From Anabaena sp. 4-3 (GTDB lineage Bacteria > Cyanobacteriota > Cyanobacteriia > Cyanobacteriales > Nostocaceae): DNA of 48,565 nt. The stretch is taken from NCBI RefSeq assembly GCF_001597745.1, contig NZ_LUHJ01000014.1, positions 157,813-206,377 of the forward strand, written 5' to 3'. The position numbers and the translations under genes were made by a program. A model generated the notes under the pieces. It had not been told where the DNA came from. It did no database searches and saw nothing but the letters and a program-made list of their open reading frames with translations. How positions within the stretch are numbered: position 1 is the stretch's first letter; every line of letters begins with the position of its first letter. Positions 42,501 to 48,565 of this stretch are shown here, piece after piece.

Positions 42501-42649
42501 TTATTTTTTATCCATCTGAGTTTGACGCTTTAGAAATTTCTGATACAGAACTCTGGATTGACAATAATAAAGTGCAAGAAATTCTGACTCTTGGAAAAGT
42601 TCTAAAAACTACAGGAATTGATAGGATACCTCTATACAGAATACTGTAA
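39515..42649 (+). CDS. Sacsin-like GHKL ATPase, large protein of unknown function
   Basis: 1044 residues. The N-terminus is an HSP90/GHKL-type ATP-binding domain of the sacsin kind, with N box WELLQNANDKA (41-51) and G box GRFGTGFLTTHL (112-123), and PTEPRDGVFLTD near 330. The middle and C-terminal parts are helical and contain an internal duplication: IPNQYGDF, EELWEDNNIPEELKDIL near 534 and LPNQRGEF, ELYVDDNVDETLKDIL near 715. The C-terminal 100 residues form a separate domain. The gene is much richer in A and T than its neighbours and follows a toxin-antitoxin pair, which suggests transfer. Similar ATPases occur in defence islands, so phage defence is possible but unproven. Confidence 0.72.
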   Translation: MSIFDKSAVETLNRLAAQKILEKMRILRMSSTENTKRRWIWELLQNANDKAAIDFPEKLVSILIELTTKSLKFSQNYSYFTSTNVEGLIRQISSEDKDWGQVDRTQIPKTIGRFGTGFLTTHLLSEQVNISGILKNEVESETGTQDAYFQKFTFSINRSGRELSNLIKSINGSFQDIESKLASSPKTIEQDFSAFNTIFQYDLDEEGKSIAEIGLDDLENSLPYTLIFVDKIESVKIVRNNHEIYYKKQQSYHFNNEIKIVEFDKHINGSIEKLNFAVLSNNLTSIAIQITIQNNQIFINRFAHITPKIFLGFPLIGTEDFNFPVVINNPFFEPTEPRDGVFLTDKAEENINNNKKILQESINLYVILLKYATINNWQNLYLLASTDLPKDKDWISKDWYKNGVQKILREELMRSSIVYTDNPEYPKIKLEDALFPYNTSKSKISIIWEFATAFWSNRLPKREHIEFWYEIIDASWEKDLRYHLKNLVADIASFENVNELANRIRKSDKETLTWLNKVIEFAFSEKQELLDQVAIIPNQYGDFRTREELWEDNNIPEELKDILKILQEDWRAKLKHNQITTSHLTITKGIKDIVYSINQIIKDKQNQNIKNAVLQLIACFPNDSYQESYGYDFWIFSKEFYQATANPKILINWESTIWEECHKWFINNICKDIEQNKQVIRLTEYLKQDALKWLRNFVKFINEHNLENCFNNYAVLPNQRGEFKYKKELYVDDNVDETLKDILEELGTDWRNNLLAIEVEIDIEGKILTSKKIAHEIVDSVQLILKNEGIGERPEKIKNIFAKILLWFHENENFAKELFGDLYEKRYRLRSDEEIIADIKFRQAIINNANGYTEEEILQLINTPKEELLKFQQWKESQDTATQEEAENLTNTNLQDLLTGLGIYSPEELERAKRILVGTKMFRALHHIPSNSLEAFNHVRTIIERAKKNVKSYLSKQAEYNCEKWHEETFTVITGITKYDRPIKIVVRPSDGGEVIIFYPSEFDALEISDTELWIDNNKVQEILTLGKVLKTTGIDRIPLYRIL

Positions 42650-42792
42650 TTATCCCTGTTTCAGTATGATAACTAATACTGTTAGGCATTGTTTCTACTC
42701 CTGTAATCTTGCCAATAATTTTACGCTTAACGAAAGGTTTTAAAGGGCTAGAGCCGCTTACTACGAAATTATCTTTTATTAAGTTCTTCTAC

Positions 42793-43962
42793 TTAACGCG
42801 GAACTAAAGATAAATCTGGTGTCAATCTCTGCAAAACTTGTTTTAATACCATCGCTGTCCAATCTACATCAGCTTGGGTGGTATCGCGTCCCAAGGTGAG
42901 GCGAATTCCTCCTAATGCTGCTGTTTCGGGATAACCCATCGCTAACAGTACCGGACTGGGGCTAAGTTTACCACTGTGACAAGCTGAACCTGCACTTATA
43001 CCAATCCCAGCTAGGTTGAGTTGGCGAACTAAGGTTTTACCACTGAGTTTTTTGCCGTCGGCGTATTCTAAACAAAAACTGACGTGGTGGGGTAAGCGAT
43101 GTTGTAAATCACCTGTGGGAATTAAACCGGGGACATCTGCTAATAATGAAAATAAGCGATCGCGTAACTGAATTAATCTCGGTGTTTCTTGTGCTAGTTC
43201 TTGCGCTGCTAATTCGGCGGCGACTCCAAAACCTGCGATCGCTGGTAATGCTTGTGTACCAGAACGTAAACCTTTTTCTTGTCCACCACCACCCAATAAC
43301 GGTATTAACTCTACTCCCGGACGCACATATAAAGCCCCCGCACCTTGAGGCCCATATAATTTATGACTAGATAAACTCAGTAAATCTACAGGTATTTGCT
43401 GTACATCTATAGGTAAACGTCCTACAGCTTGCACTGCATCGGTATGAAATAAAGCCCCATGTTGTCGGGTTATCTCGCCTAATTCGGCGATGGGTTGCAC
43501 TGTGCCTATTTCACTTTGTCCGTAAATAATCGACACTAAAACAGTGTGATGTCGAAGTGCTGCTTGTAAATCTTGGGGGTTGACTCTACCTTTGCTATCT
43601 ACCCCTAAGCGGGTAACTTCCCATCCCCAATTTTCCAGTAGCTTGGCTGGTTCAGCAATGGCGGAATGTTCCACACTGGAAATAATTATATGTTGCGGTA
43701 CGGCGTACAGTCGCGCAATACCCATGATTACCAAGTTATTTGACTCTGTACCGCCAGAAGTAAAAATCATCGCTTCTGGAGTTGCAGCATTAATCAAACC
43801 AGCTACTTGCAGTCTCGCCTGTTCTACAATAGTAGCAGCCCGTTGTCCCCACTCATGCAAACTAGAAGGATTTCCCCATTGTTGGGTGAGTGATGCTTGC
43901 ATAGCTGCGATCGCCTCTGGACGAGTGGGAGTAGTTGCGCTGTAATCTAGATATATTTGCAT
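42793..43962 (-). CDS. Cysteine desulfurase, NifS/IscS family
   Basis: PLP enzyme that takes sulfur from cysteine for Fe-S cluster and thiol synthesis. 389 residues from ATG 43962 (MQIYLDYSATTPTRPEAI); an upstream TTG at 43980 would add a short unconserved head. Marks are SGGTESNN near 70, HSAIAEPA near 98, HTDAVQAVG near 175, the PLP lysine in SSHKLYGPQGAGAL near 200 and the catalytic Cys in SAGSACHSGKLSPSP near 328. The short active-site loop fits the IscS/NifS class. No nif or isc partner is adjacent, so nifS versus iscS cannot be decided. Confidence 0.93.
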   Translation of the reverse strand: MQIYLDYSATTPTRPEAIAAMQASLTQQWGNPSSLHEWGQRAATIVEQARLQVAGLINAATPEAMIFTSGGTESNNLVIMGIARLYAVPQHIIISSVEHSAIAEPAKLLENWGWEVTRLGVDSKGRVNPQDLQAALRHHTVLVSIIYGQSEIGTVQPIAELGEITRQHGALFHTDAVQAVGRLPIDVQQIPVDLLSLSSHKLYGPQGAGALYVRPGVELIPLLGGGGQEKGLRSGTQALPAIAGFGVAAELAAQELAQETPRLIQLRDRLFSLLADVPGLIPTGDLQHRLPHHVSFCLEYADGKKLSGKTLVRQLNLAGIGISAGSACHSGKLSPSPVLLAMGYPETAALGGIRLTLGRDTTQADVDWTAMVLKQVLQRLTPDLSLVPR

Positions 43963-44150
43963 ATCATTAAATCGAATCAAAATACAATAACAACGGACTG
44001 CTTATATTTTCAGCATAGATACATCAATTGATGAATCATGAAAAAGAATGAATAATACTGCTGATATCGCTATTCATTTAGTTAATCTTGTCTAGGTGAT
44101 TTGGGGAATTATAAATTTATTTAGTCCCAATTTACTTTTAGCAGATTATC

Positions 44151-45779
44151 GTGCAGATTTTTCACACACTCAAGAACTTTTGGGTATGTTCTTTAGCATT
44201 GACAATTACTGCTTGTCAACAAGTCCAACCCCAAAATCAGCGTCTAGCACCTTTACCACAAGATCCATTTATCCAAGTTTATTTTAATCATTCCCAGTCT
44301 GCCGAATATCAAGAACCCTATCGTCAGCAAACTCGACTAGGGGATAACTTAGAACAACAGATAATTGAGGCGATCGCTCAAGCTCAATCTACCATAGATG
44401 TGGCAGTACAAGAATTGCGTTTACCTAAAATTGCCCAAGCCTTACAAGATAAACAAAATCAGGGCATCAAAGTTAGGGTAATCTTGGAAAATAACTATAC
44501 CCGTCCTTGGAGTAGTTTAACTCCTGAACAAGTCAAGAAATTACCCCCCAGAGAACAAGAACGATATCAAGAATATTTTAAATTTATCGATCAAAATCAA
44601 GATAATCAACTCAGCCCAGAGGAAAATAATCAAAGGGATGCTTTGATTATTTTGCAAAATGCCAAAATTCCTTACATAGATGATCAAGCAGATGGTTCAG
44701 CAGGTAGTAACCTGATGCACCACAAATTTATAATAGTTGATAATCGCATTGTGGTTATCACTTCCGCCAATTTCACCCTGAGTGACGTACATGGAGATTT
44801 CACTAATCTCAAAAGTTTAGGAAATGCCAACAACTTATTAAAAATTGATAGTCCCGAACTAGCCCAATTATTCACAGAAGAATTTAACCTAATGTGGGGA
44901 GATGGTTCAGGTGGTAAATTAGATAGTAAATTTGGTTTGCAAAAACCTATCCGTTCGCCCCAAACAATTACATTAGGCGACAACAAAATTACTATTCATT
45001 TCTCGCCCACTTCCCCCACCCAACCCTGGACTAATACAAGTAACGGTTTAATAGGCGAAGTCTTAAATTCATCTACTCAATCCATTGATATGGCATTATT
45101 TGTATTTTCAGAACAACGCCTAGCAAATATTCTGGAAAAACGTCATCAAGAAAATGTATCAATTCGGGCTTTGATTGACAGACAATTTGCCTATCGTTCC
45201 TATAGCGAAGCCTTAGATATGATGGGTGTAGCTTTGAGTGAGAAATGTAAATATGAAGTAGATAACAAGCCTTGGAAAAATCCGCTTACCACAGTAGGCG
45301 TACCCACATTACCCAAAGGAGATTTATTACATCATAAATACTCAGTTGTAGATAATAGAACTGTAATTACAGGTTCACATAACTGGTCAGTTGCAGCTAA
45401 TAACGCTAACGATGAAACATTAATAATTATTGAAAATCCGACCATCGCCCAACATTATGCACGGGAATTTGCACGACTTTACACTCAGGCTCAAGTCGGT
45501 ATTCCAGAAAGAATACAAACCAAAATTCAAGCCGAAAAAAAACAATGTCCTCAAATCATCACACCCACTTCTACAGAAAATAAAACCACGCAAATCGTTA
45601 ATATCAACACAGCCAGTTTAGAAGAATTAACCACCTTACCAGGAGTAGGTAAAAAGTTAGCCAAAAAGATAATCATCGCCCGACAACAAAGAAAATTTAC
45701 TTCAATACAAGACTTAGAACAAATACCAGGAATAAGTAATAAAATGATAGCTAACTGGGAAAGTAGGATTGAGTTTTAA
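44151..45779 (+). CDS. Lipoprotein with two phospholipase D domains, EF-hand-like insert and HhH tail
   Basis: 542 residues. The GTG start gives a lipoprotein signal ending ITAC (C22). The first PLD half has HHKFIIVDNR near 190 and SANF. The second has HHKYSVVDNR near 397 and GSHNW. Within the first half, DQNQDNQLSPEE near 147-158 has the form of an EF-hand calcium loop. After about 475 a ComEA-like helix-hairpin-helix (VNINTASLEELTTLPGVGKK) would bind DNA. The combination predicts a membrane-anchored, calcium-responsive nuclease or phosphodiesterase outside the cytoplasm, perhaps acting on incoming DNA. That role is inference. Confidence 0.85.
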   Translation: MQIFHTLKNFWVCSLALTITACQQVQPQNQRLAPLPQDPFIQVYFNHSQSAEYQEPYRQQTRLGDNLEQQIIEAIAQAQSTIDVAVQELRLPKIAQALQDKQNQGIKVRVILENNYTRPWSSLTPEQVKKLPPREQERYQEYFKFIDQNQDNQLSPEENNQRDALIILQNAKIPYIDDQADGSAGSNLMHHKFIIVDNRIVVITSANFTLSDVHGDFTNLKSLGNANNLLKIDSPELAQLFTEEFNLMWGDGSGGKLDSKFGLQKPIRSPQTITLGDNKITIHFSPTSPTQPWTNTSNGLIGEVLNSSTQSIDMALFVFSEQRLANILEKRHQENVSIRALIDRQFAYRSYSEALDMMGVALSEKCKYEVDNKPWKNPLTTVGVPTLPKGDLLHHKYSVVDNRTVITGSHNWSVAANNANDETLIIIENPTIAQHYAREFARLYTQAQVGIPERIQTKIQAEKKQCPQIITPTSTENKTTQIVNINTASLEELTTLPGVGKKLAKKIIIARQQRKFTSIQDLEQIPGISNKMIANWESRIEF

Positions 45780-46199
45780 ATTGTGTAATTTTTTAAAATT
45801 CATGGTGTAATTATACCAATTTTATATGAGGTTGCACATAATATAAACTCCATTAATTTATCCGCGTGTATCTGCGTGTATCTGCGTTCAATTATTCTCA
45901 ACATATATTCTATGCAGCTTCATATTAATTTGGTATTAAAGAGTAGGTAATAGGGAATAAGCCTATTTAAGTAGACGCAGTTTCACCAAGATAAGCAGTT
46001 TTCTTTGCGCCTATTCTGCAAGCAGCACCTTTGCGTCTTTGCGCCTACTCTGCGAGAAGCCGCTTTGCGTCTTGGCGCGAACCTTTAAATAATCTTCTCA
46101 TCCAAACGCAAGTATGAATACAACTCTACTGCTAGAAAGAGGAAAATTAAACTTTCATTTTTTAACATAAATCCAAGTAGAGAACATGAGAATAAATTT
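45780..46199. other. Repeat-rich intergenic region
   Basis: No gene is seen. It holds the inverted-repeat element at 45813-45936, then a GC-richer stretch (about 45965-46085) with repeated TTTGCGTCTTTGCGCC-type sequence like that at 4290-4350, and finally the AT-rich leader of the ChaB gene. Confidence 0.55.
45813..45936. repeat. MITE-like element bounded by ATACCAA / TTGGTAT
   Basis: ATACCAATTTTATATGAGG at the left is nearly the reverse complement of the right end (CTTCATATTAATTTGGTAT). The 124-bp interior has tandem TATCTGCGTG decamers (45865-45890). A half copy (CATAAAATTGGTAT) lies near 35443-35456. Confidence 0.6.
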
Positions 46200-46445
46200 A
46201 TGCCTTACAACAAAATAGATGAATTACCCCAAGATATCAAAGAACAATTACCAGAACACGCCCAGCAAATGTTTATGGCTGCATTCAACTCTGCCCAAAG
46301 GGATGGTATGAGTGAACAGGGGGCTTGTGATGTGGCCTGGAGTAGTGTAAGAAATGAATATGAACAAGGTAGCGATCGCCAATGGCACAGAAAACCAGAA
46401 GATACAGCAATACACCACAAAGCTGTAACATCTGGTGGTAATTAG
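46200..46445 (+). CDS. chaB: ChaB family protein
   Basis: 81 residues matching ChaB: MPYNKIDELPQDIKEQLPEH, AQQMFMAAFNSA and GACDVAWSSVRNEYEQG. It is named for a putative cation-transport regulator of Escherichia coli next to ChaA, but its biochemical role is not settled. No chaA is adjacent. The nearest cation exchanger is 13 kb away. The C-terminal tail is His-rich (RQWHRKPEDTAIHHK). Confidence 0.88.
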   Translation: MPYNKIDELPQDIKEQLPEHAQQMFMAAFNSAQRDGMSEQGACDVAWSSVRNEYEQGSDRQWHRKPEDTAIHHKAVTSGGN

Positions 46446-46470
46446 ATCAAAGCGGTTTGTCAAAGTCCAT

Positions 46471-46499
46471 AACCCCGGTTTCTCTGAAAATTCGGGGTT
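46471..46499 (+). terminator. Hairpin after chaB
   Basis: AACCCCG (46471-46477) and CGGGGTT (46493-46499) form a 7-bp stem with a 15-nt loop, 26 bases after the stop. There is no U-run. Confidence 0.4.
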
Positions 46500-46587
46500 G
46501 AAATTCCAGGATGATGCTGTCACAGACCGCAATAAATCATTAAACTGAAAGTGATTGGCTTTGCTGGGATGGACTATTGATCAAACC

Positions 46588-47796
46588 ATGACTGAACAAA
46601 ATATGAGAATTGTAATCCTTGGTGGCGGCTTTGGTGGCTTATACACAGCGTTGCGTTTAAGTCAACTACCTTGGGAATCTCAACAGAAACCAGAAATTGT
46701 TTTAGTAGACCAAAGCGATCGCTTCTTATTTTCCCCCCTACTCTACGAATTACTCACCGGAGAATTACAAACCTGGGAAATCGCCCCTCCCTTTGCAGAA
46801 TTGTTACAAGGAACTGGTGTCCGTTTTTATCAAACAGTCGTCTCTGGTATCGACATCGACCAACAACGGGTACACCTGCAAGACGGCCCAGAAATCCCCT
46901 ACGATCGCCTAGTCTTAGCATTAGGAGGAGAAACCCCCCTAGACTTAGTTCCCGGCGCAACATCCTATGCTTACACCTTCCGCACAATTACTGATGCCTA
47001 TCGTTTAGAAGAACGTCTACGAGTCCTAGAAGAATCAACAACCGATAAAATTCGAGTCGCAATTGTAGGGGCTGGCTACAGTGGTGTAGAATTAGCCTGT
47101 AAGTTAGCCGACCGACTAGGAGACAAAGGACGCTTTCGCCTAATCGAAATTAGCGACCAAATTTTACGGACTTCCCCAGAATTTAACCGCGAAGCCGCCA
47201 AAAAAGCCTTAGAAGCGCGGGGTGTATTCCTCGATTTAGAAACCAAAGTTGAATCCATCGCCCAAGATACCATCTCCCTAGAATATAAAAATCAAGTCGA
47301 TACGATTCCTGTAGATTTAGTCATCTGGACTGTAGGGACAAGAGTTGCACCAGTAGTCAAAAGCCTACCTTTAAAACAAAATCAACGCAATCAAATCACA
47401 ACCACACCCACCCTACAAGTTCTGGATCATCCCGAAATCTTTGCTTTAGGAGACTTAGCCGACTGTCTAGACGCAGAAGGTCAACAAATTCCCGCCACTG
47501 CACAAGCCGCTTTTCAACAAGCCGACTACACAGCTTGGAATATCTGGGCTTCCTTAACTCATCGTCCCCTGTTACCTTTCCGCTATCAGCCACTAGGCGA
47601 AATGATGGCATTAGGCACAGATAACGCCACCTTAACAAGTTTAGGAATTAAGCTAGATGGTACTTTAGCCTATATTGGTCGTCGTCTGGCTTATCTGTAT
47701 AGAATGCCAACTTTAGATCATCAACTCAAAGTTGGTTTTAACTGGTTAGTCCGTCCTATGATAGAAACAATTTCTTCCTTAGCAGATGGTAAATAA
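46588..47796 (+). CDS. ndbB: Type II NAD(P)H dehydrogenase, NdbB type (demethylphylloquinone reductase-like)
   Basis: 402 residues from ATG 46588. The FAD-binding motif is ILGGGFGGLYTALRL and the NAD(P)-binding motif is VAIVGAGYSGVELACKL near 157. TVGTRVAP and IFALGDLADC near 290 complete the NDH-2 pattern. Stretches such as PEIVLVDQSDRFLFSPLLYE and ELQTWEIAPPF agree with what I recall of Synechocystis NdbB and plant NDC1, which reduce demethylphylloquinone in vitamin K1 synthesis and plastoquinone. It is a peripheral membrane enzyme with no transmembrane anchor. The subtype is from memory, not a search. Confidence 0.82.
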   Translation: MTEQNMRIVILGGGFGGLYTALRLSQLPWESQQKPEIVLVDQSDRFLFSPLLYELLTGELQTWEIAPPFAELLQGTGVRFYQTVVSGIDIDQQRVHLQDGPEIPYDRLVLALGGETPLDLVPGATSYAYTFRTITDAYRLEERLRVLEESTTDKIRVAIVGAGYSGVELACKLADRLGDKGRFRLIEISDQILRTSPEFNREAAKKALEARGVFLDLETKVESIAQDTISLEYKNQVDTIPVDLVIWTVGTRVAPVVKSLPLKQNQRNQITTTPTLQVLDHPEIFALGDLADCLDAEGQQIPATAQAAFQQADYTAWNIWASLTHRPLLPFRYQPLGEMMALGTDNATLTSLGIKLDGTLAYIGRRLAYLYRMPTLDHQLKVGFNWLVRPMIETISSLADGK

Positions 47797-47857
47797 CCAC
47801 TGCAATATTCACTAGCCAAAATCCTAAATTTAACAGTCATCATCGTCAGCAGGTTGA

Positions 47858-48502
47858 ATGGAAAGACCCAAAGTGATTTTTTTAGATGCTGTGGGTACAC
47901 TATTTGGTGTCAAAGGCAGCGTCGGTAAAATTTATAGTCAGATAGCCTTAGAGTTTGGTGTAGAAGTTTCCGCAGAAATTTTAGATCAAACATTTACCCA
48001 AAGTTTTAAAGCCGCACCTCCACCGATATTTCCTGATGCGGAATTACATGATATTGCTCAATTAGAATTTGAATGGTGGCGCAGCATTGCTGTGAATACC
48101 TTTGAAAAAGCGGGCGTAATATCAAAATTTTCTGACTTTTCTAGCTTTTTTGGTGAGCTTTACATACATTTCGGCACGGCTGAACCGTGGTTTATCTATC
48201 CCGATGTTGTGCAATCTCTCAGCAATTGGCAACATTTAGGGATTGAATTAGGTGTAGTATCTAATTTCGATTCTCGAATTTACTCAGTTTTGCAAAGTTT
48301 AGGATTGAATGAATTTTTCAAAACCGTGACAATTTCCACCCAAGTAGGTGCAGCTAAACCAGATCAGAAAATTTTTGCTGAAGCTTTAGAAAAGCATGAG
48401 TGTTCCCCTGAGTCAGCTTGGCATATTGGTGATAGCATCGTAGAAGATTATCAAGGAGCTAAAGCCGCCGGACTCAGAGGTATTTGGATTAATAGGAATT
48501 AG
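47858..48502 (+). CDS. HAD-superfamily hydrolase, subfamily IA
   Basis: 214 residues. The nucleophile motif is FLDAVGTLFG with D10. Motif II is in GVVSNFDSR near 127, the Lys of motif III lies in GAAKPDQKIF near 164 and motif IV is in HIGDSIVEDYQGAKAAG near 187. The cap domain spans about 17-95. The residue two after the nucleophile is Val, where HAD phosphatases carry the acid/base Asp, a feature of the HDHD3/REG-2-like branch. The substrate is unknown. The frame runs from ATG 47858 to the edge of the terminal repeat tract. Confidence 0.85.
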   Translation: MERPKVIFLDAVGTLFGVKGSVGKIYSQIALEFGVEVSAEILDQTFTQSFKAAPPPIFPDAELHDIAQLEFEWWRSIAVNTFEKAGVISKFSDFSSFFGELYIHFGTAEPWFIYPDVVQSLSNWQHLGIELGVVSNFDSRIYSVLQSLGLNEFFKTVTISTQVGAAKPDQKIFAEALEKHECSPESAWHIGDSIVEDYQGAKAAGLRGIWINRN

Positions 48503-48565
48503 TCATTAGTCATTAGTCATTAGTCATTAGTCATTAGTCATTAGTCATTAGTCATTAGTCATTAG
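48499..48565. repeat. Heptamer STRR tract, running off the window end
   Basis: Nine or more uninterrupted copies of ATTAGTC reach the window edge. The stop codon TAG of the HAD gene lies at its left border, inside the first repeat unit. Confidence 0.9.

Noticed and set aside
46671-46994. 107-codon Arg/Pro/Ser-rich frame inside the NAD(P)H dehydrogenase gene
   Set aside because: Composition is that of an out-of-frame reading of a conserved enzyme gene. The same applies to the long frames inside the desulfurase gene (43580-43945) and the antiporter gene (31870-32286).

Overview
The window looks like chromosome from a filamentous heterocyst-type cyanobacterium (Nostoc/Anabaena, Nostocales). The reasons are the many HIP1 octamers (GCGATCGC), short tandem heptamer and decamer repeats of the Nostocales type (for example 15320-15424 and 48499-48565), a NifJ-type pyruvate oxidoreductase, a hormogonium-polysaccharide-type acetyltransferase, a TxlA-like thioredoxin, pentapeptide-repeat proteins and a CHASE2 sensor kinase. 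I see no rRNA, tRNA, CRISPR array or complete transposon.

Layout. 1-6480: nifJ, a tyrA-type dehydrogenase and a signal-less peptidoglycan amidase. 6480-9000: stacked MITE-like repeats, then three small exported proteins, two of which share a 5' leader motif. 9570-11040: a double-glycine peptide with a repetitive tail and a lone IS630-type helix-turn-helix protein. 11080-18550: ordinary genes (CHAD, DUF3616, NIL-ferredoxin, TxlA-like thioredoxin, an HpsU-like acetyltransferase with a family 2 glycosyltransferase, CobU and unknowns).

18550-28700 is the most interesting region. Four small double-glycine-leader peptides (19204-20591) end at a strong terminator. They are followed by a peptidase-C39 ABC exporter, an HlyD adaptor, a degenerate kinase-like protein, a NarL-type response regulator and a CHASE2 histidine kinase. 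This reads as a peptide secretion locus of the cyanobacterial bacteriocin type, possibly joined to its own two-component circuit. A stub of a DUF928-like gene follows.

28800-38400 is mostly housekeeping and conserved cyanobacterial genes: rnz, truB, a desaturase, a Na+/Ca2+ exchanger, two pentapeptide proteins, Lin0512, SnoaL-like, an AbrB-type membrane protein and DUF1838. It also holds an unlisted 33-residue membrane peptide at 34520-34621. 38590-42650 is an accessory patch: a VapBC-like toxin-antitoxin pair between imperfect direct repeats, then an AT-rich 1044-residue sacsin-like GHKL ATPase that may be a defence gene. 42790-48565 carries a cysteine desulfurase, a lipoprotein phospholipase D with an EF-hand-like insert and a HhH tail, ChaB, an NdbB-type NAD(P)H dehydrogenase and a HAD hydrolase.

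Intergenic DNA is rich in small palindromic repeats. The clearest family is a 28-bp palindrome present five times with different inner sequences that still pair.
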